Assembly: GCA_002389645.1 (NCBI GenBank)
Contig: DGQE01000004.1
Location: 62,001-126,000 of the forward strand
Source of the DNA: Flavobacteriales bacterium UBA4422
Lineage (GTDB): Bacteria; Bacteroidota; Bacteroidia; Flavobacteriales_G; Salibacteraceae
Direction: 5' to 3'
Length of the DNA: 64,000 nucleotides
A model generated the notes under the pieces. That model was given only the letters and a program-made list of their open reading frames with translations. It was not told the origin of the DNA and searched no databases. The position numbers and the translations under genes were made by a program. Positions 44,563-52,705 of this stretch are shown one piece after another. Within the stretch, counting starts at the first letter, position 1; every line of letters starts with the position of its first letter.

Positions 44563-44734
44563 TGGGGCAAAACTTGAGATAAGATGCAGTTCATGGTTAA
44601 ATAGTTGTCTGAGGCACTCGAATATATTGCGAATATGATTCTTAGAGAATTGATAAAGGAAAATAGATCAACAAATCTAAGTTTCAGAACATGAGCAATA
44701 TGATGGTTGATGGACAATATTGGAAAGGACTACC

Positions 44735-44742
44735 TACCTTCG
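44735..44742 (+). promoter_or_regulatory. -7 box of the epimerase-like/CBS gene
   Basis: TACCTTCG, identical to the rlmN box, 12 bases before the ATG at 44755. It supports this start over the upstream ATG at 44710, which would lie before the transcription start. Confidence 0.47.
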
Positions 44743-44754
44743 CCACACTTTGAT

Positions 44755-45759
44755 ATGAAGATTTCAGCATCCGTATATTCCAGTAAAGATACTCCCCTCC
44801 AAGAACTCATTGAAGACCTTGATCAGCATGGAATAGATTATTTCCACATCGATTGCCGTGATGATGAAAGTGTATTTGACGACATCCAAAAAATAAAACA
44901 ATGGAGCTCTACTCCTATTGATCTTCATCTCATTACTGCCGATCCTGAGAAATATTTTGATCGCATCAACGCGTTAGACATTGACCTTGTTACGCTTCAG
45001 TATGAAGATTTAGATGGATACAATTACAAGGGCGGATTGAACGCCAGAATGGGATTATCCATCATTTCGACTACTGATATTTCCGCCTTCGAAACCAATG
45101 CCGATCATTATGATTTCATCCTAATGATGGCTACTATCCCTGGCGAAAGTGGCGGACGATTTGACAAGATCAACTTTCGAAAGATTCGGCAATTCAAAAA
45201 GGCATTTCCAGGAAAGGAAATCCATGTGGATGGTGGTGTAAATGCTGAAGTGAGCTTCATCTTGCGCAATATGGGTGTTCATTCTTCCGTTGTTGGATCG
45301 TATTTATTCAAGAACATGCCCATCGGTGCAGCCTTGCTCAACCTGAAAACGCATGATATTGAGAGCCACTATGGAGTAGGTGATTTCATGCGCCTAAGAG
45401 AAGAAAGTCCGATTGTGGGTGCAGCCAATAGAACCCTGAAAACGGTACTTCAAACCATTGAAGACTATAAATTAGGATTCACCATTTTAGAAAGCTCCAA
45501 TCAGGAATTAGAAGGAATCGTTAGCAATGCTGATTTGCGAAGAGAGCTTTTGAGAAATGTAGGTAATCCATCGGCCATCGCACTCGATCGCATGATCAAC
45601 AAATCGCCCATTTCAGTAAAAGAATCGATGACGGTGAGCGCCATGCTGATGTACCTCAAACAATTTGAATTTCCCATTAACTACCTACCAGTAGTTGATG
45701 AAAACAATAAAGTAAAAGGAGTGGTTTCATTCCTCAATTTGGTAAAAGGAGAACTATGA
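44755..45759 (+). CDS. Ribulose-phosphate 3-epimerase-like barrel fused to a CBS pair
   Basis: 334 residues from MKISASVYSS. The first 210 residues resemble ribulose-5-phosphate 3-epimerase: H31-x-D33 in YFHIDC, H58 in IDLHLI and D159 in HVDGG correspond to the four metal ligands, and SVVGSYLFKN fits the phosphate-binding end. The family's Met after the first Asp and the following PN loop are missing. Residues 215-334 are two CBS motifs that usually bind adenine nucleotides. The gene overlaps a DAHP synthase gene by 4 bases. The epimerase helps produce erythrose 4-phosphate, a DAHP synthase substrate, so a joint, nucleotide-sensitive supply role is a reasonable inference. Another phosphosugar reaction is possible. 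Confidence 0.72.
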   Translation: MKISASVYSSKDTPLQELIEDLDQHGIDYFHIDCRDDESVFDDIQKIKQWSSTPIDLHLITADPEKYFDRINALDIDLVTLQYEDLDGYNYKGGLNARMGLSIISTTDISAFETNADHYDFILMMATIPGESGGRFDKINFRKIRQFKKAFPGKEIHVDGGVNAEVSFILRNMGVHSSVVGSYLFKNMPIGAALLNLKTHDIESHYGVGDFMRLREESPIVGAANRTLKTVLQTIEDYKLGFTILESSNQELEGIVSNADLRRELLRNVGNPSAIALDRMINKSPISVKESMTVSAMLMYLKQFEFPINYLPVVDENNKVKGVVSFLNLVKGEL

Positions 45760-46754
45760 TCATTCATCTTAAATCCAGCATTGGCGAAGGTCAAGCGCAC
45801 GAAATAGCCAAGGCAACAGAGTCTGCCATTTTTCATAATGGCGATTGCTTCGTGCTGGTAACCCCATCGAAACTAAAGGAGGCGCCCAATCAATACAGCA
45901 GTATGATTGAACAATCCTGGCCTATGGACAGCGATATTCAGTTAGCGAGTAAAAGCTATTTGTCAGAAACACGCGAGATTACAATAGGAAATACAACCAT
46001 TGGTGGACGTACCGGAAACACTATGGTAATTGCGGGTCCTTGCTCTGTTGAATCAGAAGAGCAAATCAGAGAGAGTGCGGCTTTAATGATCGAATTGGGG
46101 ATAAGCGGATTGCGCGGAGGTTGCTATAAGCCAAGAACTTCACCCTATTCATTTCAAGGATTAGGGCTAGAAGGGTTGAAACTACTGGCAAAAATGCGCG
46201 AAGAACACGGTTTCACGATCGTGAGCGAAGTGCGTGACGCAACCCATGTAGATGAAGTAATTGAGCATGCCGATGTCATCCAAATTGGAGCAAAAAGCAT
46301 GTACGATCACGGCATTTTACAGGCTTGTGCGAAAAAAGATAAAGCCGTTTTAATCAAACGTGGATTTGGCACAACGCTTCAAGAATTTGCGCAAGCCGCA
46401 GAATTTGTGCTTTCTGGTGGAAACTCTAACGTGATGCTTTGTGAAAGGGGAATCAGAACTTTCGAAACGAAAACAAGATTTACGCTTGATTTGTGCGGTG
46501 TGGCTTGGTTGAAAGAATACACCAACCTGCCTATCATTTTGGATCCATCACACGCTCTAGGATACAGATATGGCATTGAAGACTTGAGTAAAGCCTGTGT
46601 GGCAATGGGCATTGACGGTTTGTTGGTGGAGGTTCACCCAAACCCAGCTGTTGCCAAAAGCGATGCCGCGCAGCAGTTGTATCACGATCAATTCAGGCAG
46701 TTGATGAAGGCGATAAAGCCTGTGGCTGAAGCTGTTGGGAGGAAAATCGTTTAA
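45756..46754 (+). CDS. aroF: 3-deoxy-7-phosphoheptulonate (DAHP) synthase, type I-beta
   Basis: First step of the shikimate pathway: PEP plus erythrose 4-phosphate. 332 residues: an N-terminal ferredoxin-like regulatory domain (about 1-70) as in the T. maritima enzyme, then the barrel with VIAGPCSVES (92-100), GGCYKPRTSPYSFQG, IQIGAKSMYDHGIL, LIKRGFGTT and ILDPSHALGYR. The ferredoxin-like domain gives feedback inhibition in characterised relatives. KDO8P synthase is an alternative in this superfamily, but the regulatory domain and RTFET motif favour DAHP synthase. Confidence 0.93.
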   Translation: MIIHLKSSIGEGQAHEIAKATESAIFHNGDCFVLVTPSKLKEAPNQYSSMIEQSWPMDSDIQLASKSYLSETREITIGNTTIGGRTGNTMVIAGPCSVESEEQIRESAALMIELGISGLRGGCYKPRTSPYSFQGLGLEGLKLLAKMREEHGFTIVSEVRDATHVDEVIEHADVIQIGAKSMYDHGILQACAKKDKAVLIKRGFGTTLQEFAQAAEFVLSGGNSNVMLCERGIRTFETKTRFTLDLCGVAWLKEYTNLPIILDPSHALGYRYGIEDLSKACVAMGIDGLLVEVHPNPAVAKSDAAQQLYHDQFRQLMKAIKPVAEAVGRKIV

Positions 46755-47944
46755 TACAAAAACCCAAACAACCACAGCGGAATAGTATTGTTCGCTGTGT
46801 ATTCTATATTGTCTTTCGCTAAGTAAGCGTTTGGCAAACCTTGTATCTGCTTTGCCGTTTTGTTCCCCCCCCCTATTTCAAATGTGTATTTCTCATCAAT
46901 GATGAAATCGCCTTTGGGAGCTAAATTCACTTTGTACAATGCACTTAGCTGGCTCACAAAAAAGGTTTCTCTTGCAGTGCCAATGTTCCAATTGTGGTGA
47001 CCCAAAACATGCAATAGATTTGGGTTATTCAAGTAAAGTTTTTCAGGTTTTGTGAGTTGTCCGATTCCTTTTCCCGGTTTGAATAGTTGATGAACCATCC
47101 GCGCACGTTCTAATTGCGAAATTGCCTTGATCAATGATGGACGAGAAATGCCTGTGCGCTCGCAAAGCTTGGTGATATTTGGGGTAAAAGGCACGCTGGT
47201 GGCTATGGCGGCAAGCAATTTCTTGGTTTTGACAATCATGTCATACGTAAGATTGTCTACCGCATTGAGGTCTACTTCAATTATCAAGTTTACCACTTGT
47301 GTTAATCGTTGCGCAAACACATCTTTTCCTTCTAAAACGTATGGATAGGCACCGTATTTCAGATAATCTTGAAATGCTGGAATAGGCTTAAGTTTTGGTA
47401 GAATTTCTAGCTCAATTTCGGCAGAATGACTGAGTATATCATCCAAACTGTATGGTTTAAATGCAGTTTTCTGATCGAAAGCAATGAATTCACGAAACGA
47501 AAGCTCAAACAGTGTGTAGGCTATTGCTCGTCTGCTCAAATCCGATTCTCCTTGAAAAATATCGAGTATGGACGAAGACGTGAAAACAACCTTTATTTCT
47601 TCGAAGTCATCATAGATTAATTTCAACTCACGTGACCAATTGGGGTACTTGTGCACCTCATCTACAAACAAATGTGTGCCACCCGTTAATGCATGCGTTT
47701 TGGCTAATTGATATAACGAGTTCTCTTGAAAAAACAAATCGTCCATAGAGACATAAAGCGTATTATCGGCTTTAGAAAGCTTAAGTGCAGCCGCTTGCAA
47801 AAGCAAGGTGGTTTTTCCAACTCCTCTCGCTCCTTTCAGCGCAATGAGCCGCGAAGACCAATTTATTTGATGCAGTAATTCTCTTTGAAAGCTCTTTTGA
47901 ACCTTAGCAATTTTAGCCCTTGATTTAGTGATAAGCTCTTCCAT
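46751..47944 (-). CDS. AAA ATPase with DUF4143-type C-terminal domain
   Basis: 397 residues. P-loop LKGARGVGKTTLLLQAAAL near residue 35, Walker B with LFVDEVHKYPNW near 92, sensor FTSSSILDI, then a winged-helix-like region (CERTGISRPSLIKAISQL) and a nuclease-like C-terminal part (FEIGGGNKTAKQIQG). Such orphan ATPases are spread by horizontal transfer in Bacteroidota; function is unclear. The gene sits in reverse between aroF and the kdsC-like gene, overlapping the aroF stop by 4 bases. A run of nine G (minus strand, 46865-46873) encodes the GGG. Confidence 0.85.
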   Translation of the reverse strand: MEELITKSRAKIAKVQKSFQRELLHQINWSSRLIALKGARGVGKTTLLLQAAALKLSKADNTLYVSMDDLFFQENSLYQLAKTHALTGGTHLFVDEVHKYPNWSRELKLIYDDFEEIKVVFTSSSILDIFQGESDLSRRAIAYTLFELSFREFIAFDQKTAFKPYSLDDILSHSAEIELEILPKLKPIPAFQDYLKYGAYPYVLEGKDVFAQRLTQVVNLIIEVDLNAVDNLTYDMIVKTKKLLAAIATSVPFTPNITKLCERTGISRPSLIKAISQLERARMVHQLFKPGKGIGQLTKPEKLYLNNPNLLHVLGHHNWNIGTARETFFVSQLSALYKVNLAPKGDFIIDEKYTFEIGGGNKTAKQIQGLPNAYLAKDNIEYTANNTIPLWLFGFLY

Positions 47945-47990
47945 AATCCCAATTATTGTAAAACGAAGATATCATTTAGTTTTTAAAAAC

Positions 47991-48006
47991 GTAAAATGTA
48001 TTTTAC
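47991..48006. promoter_or_regulatory. Palindromic operator-like site upstream of the DUF4143 ATPase gene
   Basis: GTAAAATGTATTTTAC is a perfect inverted repeat (7-bp arms, GT spacer) 47 bases upstream of the ATPase ATG. Related half-sites TTGTAAAA and TTGTAAAT occur on both sides (near 47955 and 48017), in a very AT-rich 150-base gap. Fits a self-regulating winged-helix protein; protein binding is inferred. Confidence 0.45.
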
Positions 48007-48082
48007 AATATGGTGTGTAAATTGTAAATCGTAATTGTAATTTTTGACAAAAACAGGATGAACACTAAACGCTATTTTCAAC

Positions 48083-48090
48083 TAAACTTG
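48083..48090 (+). promoter_or_regulatory. Possible -7 box of the kdsC-like gene
   Basis: TAAACTTG differs from TAnnTTTG at one base and ends 4 bases before the GTG at 48095. Confidence 0.32.
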
Positions 48091-48094
48091 CATA

Positions 48095-48742
48095 GTGAAC
48101 CAGCTCCAAAAAAACCTACAATATCTAAAACTTAAACTTCCAGAATGGATGATTGGAGTAGACGATAACCCAACGCTCATGCAACTGGAATCGATTTGCG
48201 CGAGATCAGGCGTTTCGCTGCAAGACTTGGTGAGCTATAATTTAGAAGCTCGTGCATTGCCCTGGGAAAATATTCGATTTATCTTTTTAGATGTAGATGG
48301 CGTGATGACCGAAGGCGGTATGTTTTACACTGAAAAGGGTGACGAGTTTAAACGCTTCGACACCAAAGATGGCATGGCGATAAAAATGGCCATGAAGCAA
48401 GGCATTGAATTCGGAATCATCTCATCCGGAGTCAACAAAAAAATCATTCAGCACCGCGCTGATATGTTCGGCATAAAGCATCTGTATGTGGGCGCTGACC
48501 CCAAGCTTGGTGTTGCAGAAAAATGGCTTGATCAACTTGACATTGTCTGGCCAAATGTTGGATACATTGGAGATGACATCAACGACCTTCAAATGTTTGA
48601 AAAAGTCGGAATAACGGCTTGCCCATCAGACGCCACTGTTCCAATTAAAAAAGCAGCTGATTTCATACTTGAATCAAAAGGAGGACATGGCTGCATCAGA
48701 GAGTACTTGCGATACCATCCTTCACTTAAAAAGGTATTGTAA
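48095..48742 (+). CDS. KdsC-like HAD phosphatase (KDO 8-phosphate phosphatase family) with N-terminal extension
   Basis: 215 residues. The HAD core (about 62-215) has FLDVDGVMTEGG with the nucleophile and acid Asp, ISSGVNKK (motif II), the Lys in KLGVAEKW and GDDINDLQMF (motif IV), all in KdsC arrangement. It would release phosphate from KDO 8-phosphate for lipopolysaccharide; N-acylneuraminate 9-phosphatase is an alternative. The first 60 residues are an added helical region containing ESICARSGVSLQDLVSYNL, which resembles a small helix-turn-helix. Start is GTG. One-base overlap with rsmI. Confidence 0.85.
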   Translation: MNQLQKNLQYLKLKLPEWMIGVDDNPTLMQLESICARSGVSLQDLVSYNLEARALPWENIRFIFLDVDGVMTEGGMFYTEKGDEFKRFDTKDGMAIKMAMKQGIEFGIISSGVNKKIIQHRADMFGIKHLYVGADPKLGVAEKWLDQLDIVWPNVGYIGDDINDLQMFEKVGITACPSDATVPIKKAADFILESKGGHGCIREYLRYHPSLKKVL

Positions 48743-49437
48743 TGAGCCAATTGATCCTCGTTCCCACGCCCATTGGCAACCTTGACGACATCACGTTGAG
48801 AGCGATCAAGGTATTAAAGGAGGTTGATCTTATTCTGTGCGAAGACACTCGGCATTCAGGGAAATTATTGCAACACCACGGCATCTCCAATAAGTTGGTT
48901 CCATTTCATCAACATAACGAACATAAAGTCACGGCAAGCCTGATCGATCAGATTAAATCAGGAACCCGAATGGCACTGATCACTGATGCTGGCACACCAG
49001 GAATCAGCGATCCCGGATTTTTATTGGTTCGAGCTGCCATTGAGCAAAACATTCCAGTGGAAGTTTTGCCCGGTGCAACCGCTGTAATCCCAGCATTGGT
49101 TGGTTCTGGCTTTTCAAGCGAACGCTATGTATACTTAGGCTTCCCACCTCAGAAAAAAGGCCGACAAACCTTTTGGTTATCCTTGGCACAAGAGCAAAGA
49201 ACAATGGTCATGTACGAGTCCCCGCACCGGATCTTGAAGGCATTAAAAGAAACGTCTGAAGTTTTTGGCCCAGACAGAAGGGCATGTGTAGTGCGCGAAT
49301 TGACCAAAATGTTTGAAACGTATCATCGAGGAACCTTGAGTGAACTACTGTTGGAAGGTGAAACAAACAAATACAAAGGGGAAATTGTTTTAGTAATTGA
49401 GGGTGCTGAAATCAAATCGCGCAAAACAAGGAAATGA
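48742..49437 (+). CDS. rsmI: 16S rRNA (cytidine(1402)-2'-O)-methyltransferase
   Basis: Methylates the 2'-OH of C1402 in the decoding centre. 231 residues of the tetrapyrrole-methylase-like fold: LVPTPIGNLDDITLRA at the start, CEDTRHSGKLL, ITDAGTPGISDPGF and LPGATAVIPALVGSG. The typical YESPHRIL segment follows. Starts within the stop of the kdsC-like gene (TAATG), so the two are coupled. Confidence 0.96.
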   Translation: MSQLILVPTPIGNLDDITLRAIKVLKEVDLILCEDTRHSGKLLQHHGISNKLVPFHQHNEHKVTASLIDQIKSGTRMALITDAGTPGISDPGFLLVRAAIEQNIPVEVLPGATAVIPALVGSGFSSERYVYLGFPPQKKGRQTFWLSLAQEQRTMVMYESPHRILKALKETSEVFGPDRRACVVRELTKMFETYHRGTLSELLLEGETNKYKGEIVLVIEGAEIKSRKTRK

Positions 49438-49491
49438 AAGGTATTTACCTCCAAAACACGCAAATGATTTTTCAGCGCGACTAATTATTTA

Positions 49492-49499
49492 TATTTTTG
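49492..49499 (+). promoter_or_regulatory. -7 box of the lipoprotein gene at 49525
   Basis: TATTTTTG, a perfect TAnnTTTG, 25 bases before the ATG; TTTT lies 20 bases upstream in the -33 position. Confidence 0.45.
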
Positions 49500-49524
49500 A
49501 GGCCAATCAAATAAATTCAAACTT

Positions 49525-50268
49525 ATGAAAATTAACTTTCTCTTTTTCTTGGCAACTGCCACATTTCTATCGTCATGCGTTAGTATGAAGCATACGTATC
49601 GCACTCAAGATGTTCAGCCTTCAGGTATAATGGTAGCTGATAACTATGTAGCAGATTTAGATATTAATTTCAAAAAATCTATTTCTGGAGAAACTTCCCG
49701 TCAACACAAATCTGAGACGCAAGCGAAACAAGAGGCATATTTTAATGCAATCTCTGATAATAATGTCCATGTATTAGTAGACCCTATTTACAGTGTCAGC
49801 TCTACCAAGAGGCTTTTTGGGTCAACTAGTACAGCTAAAGTTTTCGGTTTTGGGGCATTATATGAAAATCCTCGTATCGCAGGCGCAGGAGCGGAAGGTA
49901 CAAGTTCTGCATCGGTCTCTGATCGTCTTGGACAATTAGAGCGTTTTGCAAAAATAGATGGCGTTCAAGGTGGTTTGACCGATGCTTCATATGCCATTGA
50001 CACAAGACCTTGCTGCGATGGAAACACGGATGGGACGGATGGGTCTAGTTTTGGGAGCACACACTTACTGCACGCATCAGAAAACGCAACTTCTCTAGTC
50101 GATGAATTCGAAAAATTCTTGAATCTAACAGAAGATGGCTCTGGAAGTTCCGTGGAACTCAACGTGGGGATGAACGTTCAAAATACAAAGAGTGAAAAAG
50201 GTTTTCTTTCCAAGTTGGCGTCCAATACATTAGGAAGATTACCTATTATTGGAAAAATCTTCAGATAA
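49525..50268 (+). CDS. Lipoprotein of unknown function
   Basis: 247 residues. Leader MKINFLFFLATATFLSSC with lipobox LSSC at residue 18, then a polar protein with a Ser/Thr/Gly-rich middle containing the Cys pair RPCCDG and a hydrophobic-polar C-terminal segment NTLGRLPIIGKIF. I recognise no family. Stand-alone gene with its own promoter and a strong terminator. Confidence 0.7.
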   Translation: MKINFLFFLATATFLSSCVSMKHTYRTQDVQPSGIMVADNYVADLDINFKKSISGETSRQHKSETQAKQEAYFNAISDNNVHVLVDPIYSVSSTKRLFGSTSTAKVFGFGALYENPRIAGAGAEGTSSASVSDRLGQLERFAKIDGVQGGLTDASYAIDTRPCCDGNTDGTDGSSFGSTHLLHASENATSLVDEFEKFLNLTEDGSGSSVELNVGMNVQNTKSEKGFLSKLASNTLGRLPIIGKIFR

Positions 50269-50291
50269 AGAGTTGATTTATTAAGAACACG

Positions 50292-50344
50292 ACTGATTAC
50301 AGTGTCTCATTCTTCACAACGAGACGCTGTAATCAGTTTTTTTT
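50292..50344 (+). terminator. Long Rho-independent terminator of the lipoprotein gene
   Basis: Two 17-base arms (50292-50308 and 50321-50337, beginning ACTGATTACAG and ending CTGTAATCAGT) pair fully with one T-G wobble around a 12-base loop, followed by seven T. Confidence 0.94.
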
Positions 50345-50361
50345 AATCTTAAAATTAATCA

Positions 50362-51633
50362 GTGAGAATACTCGTAACGTTACTGATCATAATTGTGAGC
50401 AACATTCAAGGTGTGTCGCAAACTTTTGGGATACAGCAAGAAGTTGCTTCTCAAATTATTCAAAGACACCAAGTCAAAAAAGCATCCTATATTGAACAAA
50501 ACAGCATTGATATAGCTCTCTTGCTTACTCTGCACAGAACTTCCCTTGAGAACTACTTAAAAAATATCGTTGAGCAACAATCTGCATTCAGCAACTCAAT
50601 CATACCTTCTACTTCACAGAAGACTATAACACGAAAATATCAATCTCAAATATCCAAATCTACATCTAAAAAAGCGGCTCAAATTGCTGAAGAAGTTCAT
50701 AAAAACAGAACTCCACTAACAAGTATTCAAAAATCTTCGATAGCAAAATTACAACCCCTCGCAATCAACGAACAAACCGATAAGCAAGACTCAGAAATAG
50801 CAGCATTTTTGGGTAAAAAAGCCCATCTAAACATCCCGACTATTGGTAAAGAAAAAAGTAGTGCTGAAGGATCTTCAAGTGGTGCTCCAAAACAAATTGG
50901 TTTAGAATCTCATTCTCCGTATTTAGCAAATAGTTCGTTTGAAAATAAAGATGAGAAAGAAGCCTTAATTTATGAGCAGAGTCATGCTGAAAAAACTCCC
51001 TCTGGTACGCAAAATCAAGCTGATTCAACCAATAAACAGTCGGAAATTAAGAATGAAAACGAATACGTAATCTTAAAACTTGATGACCCCGTAAATCGTA
51101 CTTTGGAGCTGAAAACGTTTGAAGAAATCACTACTTCTCAAACTAAAAAAGATTCTACCATTGTGCTCTTAAACCAAAGCAACTCAAACTCCTCTTCGAG
51201 CGAGACAGTATTACAAAATAAACCTCTTCAAGAACAGCACGTTGAGACGCCAGTAAAGGTGAGGCCGATTACTGACATTGCAAGCAAAGAAAAAGAAGTT
51301 AAGCCCTTTGAAAGAACAAGCGTGAATGAAACAATAGATGACGGGGCACTCTACGACACCAACTTTGAAGGGGTGACATTTTATTTACAAGTCGCTGCTT
51401 TATCGTCTCCCAAATCGACTCAAGAAGTCGAAAAAACCCTTGGCCTAAATGAACACGTTGAAAAAAAATCAATTGCTGGTTTATACAAATATTTTGTGCC
51501 AAACTTCAGCACCTATCGTGAAGCTCTGCTAAAAAAACAGAGCTTAGAGCACAGGGGTATAACATGCTTTGTAGTTGCCATGAAAAAGGGTACTGTATTG
51601 GATATTAAGACTTTACTCCAGGTCAGTGATTAG
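50362..51633 (+). CDS. Secreted low-complexity protein with SPOR-like C-terminus
   Basis: 423 residues: signal peptide (about 1-19, MRILVTLLIIIVSNIQGVSQ), a long Gln/Ser/Lys-rich disordered middle (to about 335), then a compact domain (about 338-420) with VTFYLQVAALSSPKSTQEV and YFVPNFSTYREALLKKQSL, which fits the SPOR fold that binds denuded peptidoglycan at septa. Start codon GTG. Role probably at the cell wall or division site. Confidence 0.68.
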   Translation: MRILVTLLIIIVSNIQGVSQTFGIQQEVASQIIQRHQVKKASYIEQNSIDIALLLTLHRTSLENYLKNIVEQQSAFSNSIIPSTSQKTITRKYQSQISKSTSKKAAQIAEEVHKNRTPLTSIQKSSIAKLQPLAINEQTDKQDSEIAAFLGKKAHLNIPTIGKEKSSAEGSSSGAPKQIGLESHSPYLANSSFENKDEKEALIYEQSHAEKTPSGTQNQADSTNKQSEIKNENEYVILKLDDPVNRTLELKTFEEITTSQTKKDSTIVLLNQSNSNSSSSETVLQNKPLQEQHVETPVKVRPITDIASKEKEVKPFERTSVNETIDDGALYDTNFEGVTFYLQVAALSSPKSTQEVEKTLGLNEHVEKKSIAGLYKYFVPNFSTYREALLKKQSLEHRGITCFVVAMKKGTVLDIKTLLQVSD

Positions 51634-51682
51634 ACGAGTAGATCATGAGCGAACTAGTTGATCTCTTGTCCATCTTTGCAGC

Positions 51683-52705
51683 ATGAGAGCCATTGTTGTT
51701 ACCAAAGACGGATCTGCTGCCGAAGCATTCGAATTTCAAGACGTTACAAAACCAAGTCCCAAAGCAAAAGAAGTGCTCATAAAGGTGAGTCATTTTGGGC
51801 TGAATTATGCAGACATCATGGCAAGAAAAGGGCTTTACAACGACCGACCTGCACTTCCATGTGTTTTAGGTTATGAAGTTGTAGGTGAAGTAGAAGCTGT
51901 AGGCGAAGATGTAAAGAGCTTTCTAGTTGGTGAATTGGTTTTGGCGTTTACCCAGTTTGGTGGATATGCTGAATATGCTGTGGCAGATTACAGAGGAGTT
52001 GTAACTCTAGCTTCTGGTACAAACCGCGAGGAAGCTACGGCCCTCGCCACTCAATACTGTACTGCATGGTTTTCAGCTTGTCATATGGTGAATTTTCATA
52101 AAGGAGATCGTGTGTTGGTGCATGCAGCAGCCGGTGGAGTCGGAACAGCTTTAGTGCAAATTGCCAAATGGAAAGGCTGTGAAGTAATCGGCACTGCCAG
52201 TAGGCCGGAAAAATTGGAGTACATCAAAGCGCAAGGCGCTGATCACGTTATCAATTATCAAACGCACGATTTTTCGGAAGAACTTAAACGCATTTTAGGC
52301 ACAGAACGCTTAGATGTAGTGTTTGATCCTGTGGGCGGTTCAAACTTCAAAAAATCACTCCAAATGCTGGGCTCAGGAGGGCGCATTGTAACATTTGGCG
52401 CTAGCGAATGGAGCAACTCCAATGGTGGGCTCATGGCAAAGCTCAAGCTGGCCTTTGGCTTCGGTTTCCTTCATCCCATTGGGCTACTCATGAAGGCAAA
52501 GGCCGTGATAGGAATCAATATGCTTCGCATTGGAGAAAACAAGCCCGATTACCTGCAGCAAACCATAGATGCAGTTTATGAGCATTACAAAACCGGTATT
52601 TTAAAACCTACAGTAGATTCTGTGTTTGATGCCAAGGATATTTCAAAGGCACATGAGCGTCTAGAAGGAAGAAAATCTACTGGAAAGGTGGTGGTGAAAT
52701 GGTAG
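51683..52705 (+). CDS. NAD(P)H:quinone oxidoreductase-like medium-chain reductase
   Basis: 340 residues of the zinc-free MDR group: N-terminal GroES-like domain with GLNYADIMARKGLY, then a Rossmann domain with VHAAAGGVGTALVQIA, ASRPEKLEYIKAQGADHVI and DVVFDPVGGSN. It reduces quinones or enone compounds with NADPH; closest layout is VAT-1-like. CATCTTTG (51671-51678), a variant of the -7 box, ends 4 bases before the ATG. Its stop abuts the stop of the epimerase gene. Confidence 0.9.
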   Translation: MRAIVVTKDGSAAEAFEFQDVTKPSPKAKEVLIKVSHFGLNYADIMARKGLYNDRPALPCVLGYEVVGEVEAVGEDVKSFLVGELVLAFTQFGGYAEYAVADYRGVVTLASGTNREEATALATQYCTAWFSACHMVNFHKGDRVLVHAAAGGVGTALVQIAKWKGCEVIGTASRPEKLEYIKAQGADHVINYQTHDFSEELKRILGTERLDVVFDPVGGSNFKKSLQMLGSGGRIVTFGASEWSNSNGGLMAKLKLAFGFGFLHPIGLLMKAKAVIGINMLRIGENKPDYLQQTIDAVYEHYKTGILKPTVDSVFDAKDISKAHERLEGRKSTGKVVVKW

